Positions 6,936 to 7,948 of a stretch of DNA of 7,948 nucleotides are shown piece by piece (the first letter of the stretch is position 1; each line of letters opens with the position of its first letter). The notes beneath the pieces were generated by a model. It had not been told where the DNA came from, ran no database searches, and was given only the letters and a program-made list of their open reading frames with translations. The stretch lies in assembly GCA_900552945.1 (NCBI GenBank), contig USBI01000065.1, positions 1 through 7,948 on the forward strand. The letters run 5' to 3'. Both the position numbers and the translations under genes were made by a program. The DNA is from an uncultured Oscillospiraceae bacterium. Lineage in GTDB: Bacteria > Bacillota > Clostridia > Oscillospirales > Ruminococcaceae.

Positions 6936-7490
6936 TCACGCCAGCGACGGGTCGTAGCAGGCGCGCTCTCCGCCGATGTATTTCGGCCGGGTACGGGCAC
7001 AGATGATGTTCGCTTCGCCGATTTTTGTAACGCTCAGCCTCACCGGGACCGCTACCGGAACAAGGTGCATGCCGATGAGCGTGCCGCCGATGTCGATGCC
7101 CGCTTTCGCCGGCGCCTCTTCCACCGCCGCCGGATGCTCAAACACGTGGTAGGCAGCTGTAGCGAACGATCCGCCCGCCTTTTTCTGCGGAACAGCGTTT
7201 ACTTCGGTAAGCCGGTAACGCTCCACGGCTTCACGCTCCAGAATGAGCGCGCGGTTTAAATGCTCACAGCACTGTGCGGCAAGGTAGATGCCGCGTTCTT
7301 TCAAAACTGGATAAATTCCTTCTAAAACAGCTGCCGCAGCCTCTTCGCTGGAGCAGGTGCCGATTTTCTGCCCGACAATCTCACTGGAAGAACAGCCTAC
7401 AACAAAAATATCGCCCGGTTTGAGCCGTGCGGCGTCAAGCAGTTCCAAAACGGCCGCGCGTGCGGCGTCGCGTAATTGCTGATTGTTCAT
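6936..7490 (-). CDS. ywlG: YwlG family protein (DUF436/TIGR01440), function unknown
   Basis: This 184-residue protein is recognised as the YwlG family, widespread in Firmicutes and without an established biochemical role. Its conserved blocks are all present: GCSSSEIVG (32-40) followed by KIGTCSSEE (42-50), QCCEHLNRALILER (73-86), GIDIGGTLIGMHL (131-143), VAVPVR (146-151) and TRPKYIGG (167-174). The conserved Cys (33, 75, 76), His77 and Glu76-neighbouring polar residues could form a catalytic or metal site, but that is inference. No signal peptide or membrane helix is seen, so it is likely cytoplasmic. Length matches the family. The ATG at 7490 follows an AGGTGAT ribosome binding site and a good promoter. 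It leads a two-gene operon with the SDR oxidoreductase. Confidence 0.9.
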   Translation of the reverse strand: MNNQQLRDAARAAVLELLDAARLKPGDIFVVGCSSSEIVGQKIGTCSSEEAAAAVLEGIYPVLKERGIYLAAQCCEHLNRALILEREAVERYRLTEVNAVPQKKAGGSFATAAYHVFEHPAAVEEAPAKAGIDIGGTLIGMHLVPVAVPVRLSVTKIGEANIICARTRPKYIGGERACYDPSLA

Positions 7491-7495
7491 GATAT

Positions 7496-7502
7496 ATCAC
7501 CT
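7496..7502 (-). promoter_or_regulatory. Ribosome binding site of ywlG
   Basis: Minus-strand AGGTGAT (7502-7496) is complementary to the 16S rRNA tail and lies 5 nt before the ATG at 7490. With the predicted transcript start near 7505, the leader is only about 15 nt. Confidence 0.75.
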
Positions 7503-7511
7503 TCCGGTTCC

Positions 7512-7539
7512 ATCATACCACAACCCGTTTAAAATGCAA
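7512..7539 (-). promoter_or_regulatory. Sigma-A type promoter of the ywlG-SDR operon
   Basis: On the minus strand the -35 TTGCAT (7539-7534) and -10 TATGAT (7517-7512) are 16 bp apart, with an extended -10 TGG immediately before the hexamer. No other good promoter is seen between here and the ywlG start. Confidence 0.75.
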
Positions 7540-7574
7540 CCGCCTGGTGTTAGTCTGCCAAACGAACCGGGCGG
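7540..7574. repeat. Imperfect inverted repeat between the divergent promoters
   Basis: CCGCCTGGT (7540-7548) and ACCGGGCGG (7566-7574) are complementary over 9 bp with one T-G mismatch, separated by 17 bases. The left arm abuts the ywlG -35 box and the right arm ends 6 bp before the transporter -35 box, a suitable place for a shared operator. Read as plus-strand RNA it is also a hairpin followed by a T-rich stretch, so it could instead stop antisense transcription. Confidence 0.45.
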
Positions 7575-7580
7575 CTATTC

Positions 7581-7609
7581 TTGTTTCTTTTTGCCGGGTG
7601 GATTATAAT
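7581..7609 (+). promoter_or_regulatory. Sigma-A type promoter of the EamA transporter gene
   Basis: A consensus -10 TATAAT (7604-7609) is preceded by TTGTTT (7581-7586) with a 17-bp spacer. Transcription would start near 7616. It points away from the ywlG promoter. Confidence 0.75.
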
Positions 7610-7615
7610 AGAATC

Positions 7616-7790
7616 ATTGCGGCAGTGACGCGGCCCGGCGGAATGAAAAATGCCTTGCTGTGAGCGGGACGGGCTGTTGCCCGCCCTTTCACGCTTTCAC
7701 TGTATTCTTCCGCGCGGAAAATAGCCAGCGGAGGGGTTGCCGCAATCCGTTTGTTCCATTACAGCAATCAACAAAACAGGAGATGAAATT
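7616..7790 (+). promoter_or_regulatory. Structured 5' leader of the EamA transporter, candidate cis-regulatory RNA
   Basis: About 175 nt separate the predicted transcript start from the start codon. ATTGCGGCA (7616-7624), at the predicted 5' end, pairs perfectly with TGCCGCAAT (7738-7746) and would enclose the interior. Inside is a hairpin at 7660-7692 (GTGAG...TTCAC outer part; GGG(A)CGGGC with GCCCGCCC inner part, TGTT loop). There is also a 12-bp palindrome TTCCGCGCGGAA (7708-7719). Competing pairings exist: CAGTGA (7623-7628) with TCACTG (7697-7702), and TTGCTGT (7655-7661) with ACAGCAA (7761-7767), the latter near the ribosome binding site. No terminator with a U-run is present, so any control would more likely act on translation. 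I recognise no known riboswitch or T-box consensus. Confidence 0.45.
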
Positions 7791-7948
7791 TTGAACGCAG
7801 AAACTTTTTTTCGAAAACCAGTCAACATTTTTCTCATCGCGATTCTTTGCACCCTGTTGTGGGGAAGCGCCTTTCCCGGAGTGAAAATGGGTTATGAACT
7901 GCTCGCCATCGGTGCGGACGACTTATTTTCCAAAATTTTGTTTGCGGG
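7791..7948 (+). CDS. EamA/DMT-family transporter, N-terminal part (runs off the window)
   Basis: Fifty-two codons are visible before the right edge. After a short polar N-terminus (MNAETFFRKP) comes a hydrophobic helix (about residues 12-33) with LLWGSAFPGVK, the typical first-helix motif of drug/metabolite transporters of the EamA superfamily. These are ten-helix inner-membrane permeases that export or import small metabolites. The substrate cannot be told from this fragment. The start is TTG at 7791, because AGGAG (7778-7782) lies exactly 8 nt before it. The ATG at 7783 touches the ribosome binding site and runs into a stop after three codons. It is divergent from ywlG, with its own promoter and a long leader. 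Confidence 0.8.
   Translation, partial: MNAETFFRKPVNIFLIAILCTLLWGSAFPGVKMGYELLAIGADDLFSKILFA

Noticed and set aside
6914..7000. N-terminal extension of the SDR protein to a start at 7000
   Set aside because: It would overlap the end of ywlG by 65 bases and add a Pro/Arg-rich stretch unlike SDRs. The ATG at 6913 has a well-placed AAAAGGAG.
7540..7592. Hairpin plus T-rich stretch as a terminator of an upstream plus-strand gene
   Set aside because: No plus-strand gene precedes it; the upstream DNA is the antisense of ywlG. It is kept as an inverted repeat with a possible operator role.
7725..7746. T-box-like sequence (AGGGGTTGCCGC resembling AGGGTGGNACCGCG)
   Set aside because: The invariant TGGN bulge is missing, no terminator follows, no specifier-loop stem was found and the leader is short. 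The resemblance is too weak.
7679..7746. Cobalamin riboswitch, suggested by CCGCC...CACTGTA...AGCCAG
   Set aside because: The core AGGGAA and GGTGAAATCC-type boxes are absent, so scattered short matches do not support the class.

Overview
The window looks like one end of a metagenomic or draft-genome contig from a Bacillota (Firmicutes) bacterium, most likely a class Clostridia gut-type lineage close to Oscillospirales/Ruminococcaceae. This placement is inferred from the divergent ParE/ParC-type topoisomerase pair, the SecG and RNase R sequences, the YwlG (DUF436) family, AGGAG-type ribosome binding sites and moderately GC-rich coding DNA with AT-rich promoters. No mobile element, CRISPR array, tRNA or rRNA was seen. 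The first 26 bases are not genomic: they match the Illumina Nextera Read 1 adapter ending in the Tn5 mosaic end.

Layout, left to right. (1) The 3' part of a type IIA topoisomerase B subunit (ParE-like; toprim and C-terminal parts only) is followed after 47 bp by a complete 747-residue A subunit (ParC-like, catalytic Tyr142). The two are almost certainly co-transcribed and form one DNA topoisomerase. (2) After an intergenic stretch with a strong GC hairpin and a good sigma-A promoter comes secG, the small SecYEG translocon subunit, closed by an intrinsic terminator. (3) With its own extended -10 promoter follows rnr (RNase R, 710 residues). The secG-rnr neighbourhood is classical in Firmicutes, but smpB, which usually follows, is absent. 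(4) A long perfect hairpin forms a bidirectional terminator between rnr and a convergent two-gene minus-strand operon, ywlG (DUF436/TIGR01440) then a short-chain dehydrogenase/reductase, separated by 22 bp. (5) A 300-bp divergent regulatory region separates ywlG from the start of an EamA/DMT-family membrane transporter that runs off the right edge. It holds two good promoters facing away from each other, an inverted repeat between their -35 boxes, and a roughly 175-nt leader with several complementary segments in front of the transporter.

Most of the window is housekeeping: DNA topology, protein export and RNA turnover. The part least explained by known families is the transporter leader at about 7616-7790. 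Its predicted first nucleotides pair perfectly over 9 bp with a segment 114 bases downstream, and it contains competing helices, so it is a candidate cis-regulatory RNA. I matched it to no known riboswitch class. The topoisomerase A subunit is also notable for a non-canonical active-site and quinolone-pocket region. All calls rest on reading the sequence; no database search or folding computation was run.
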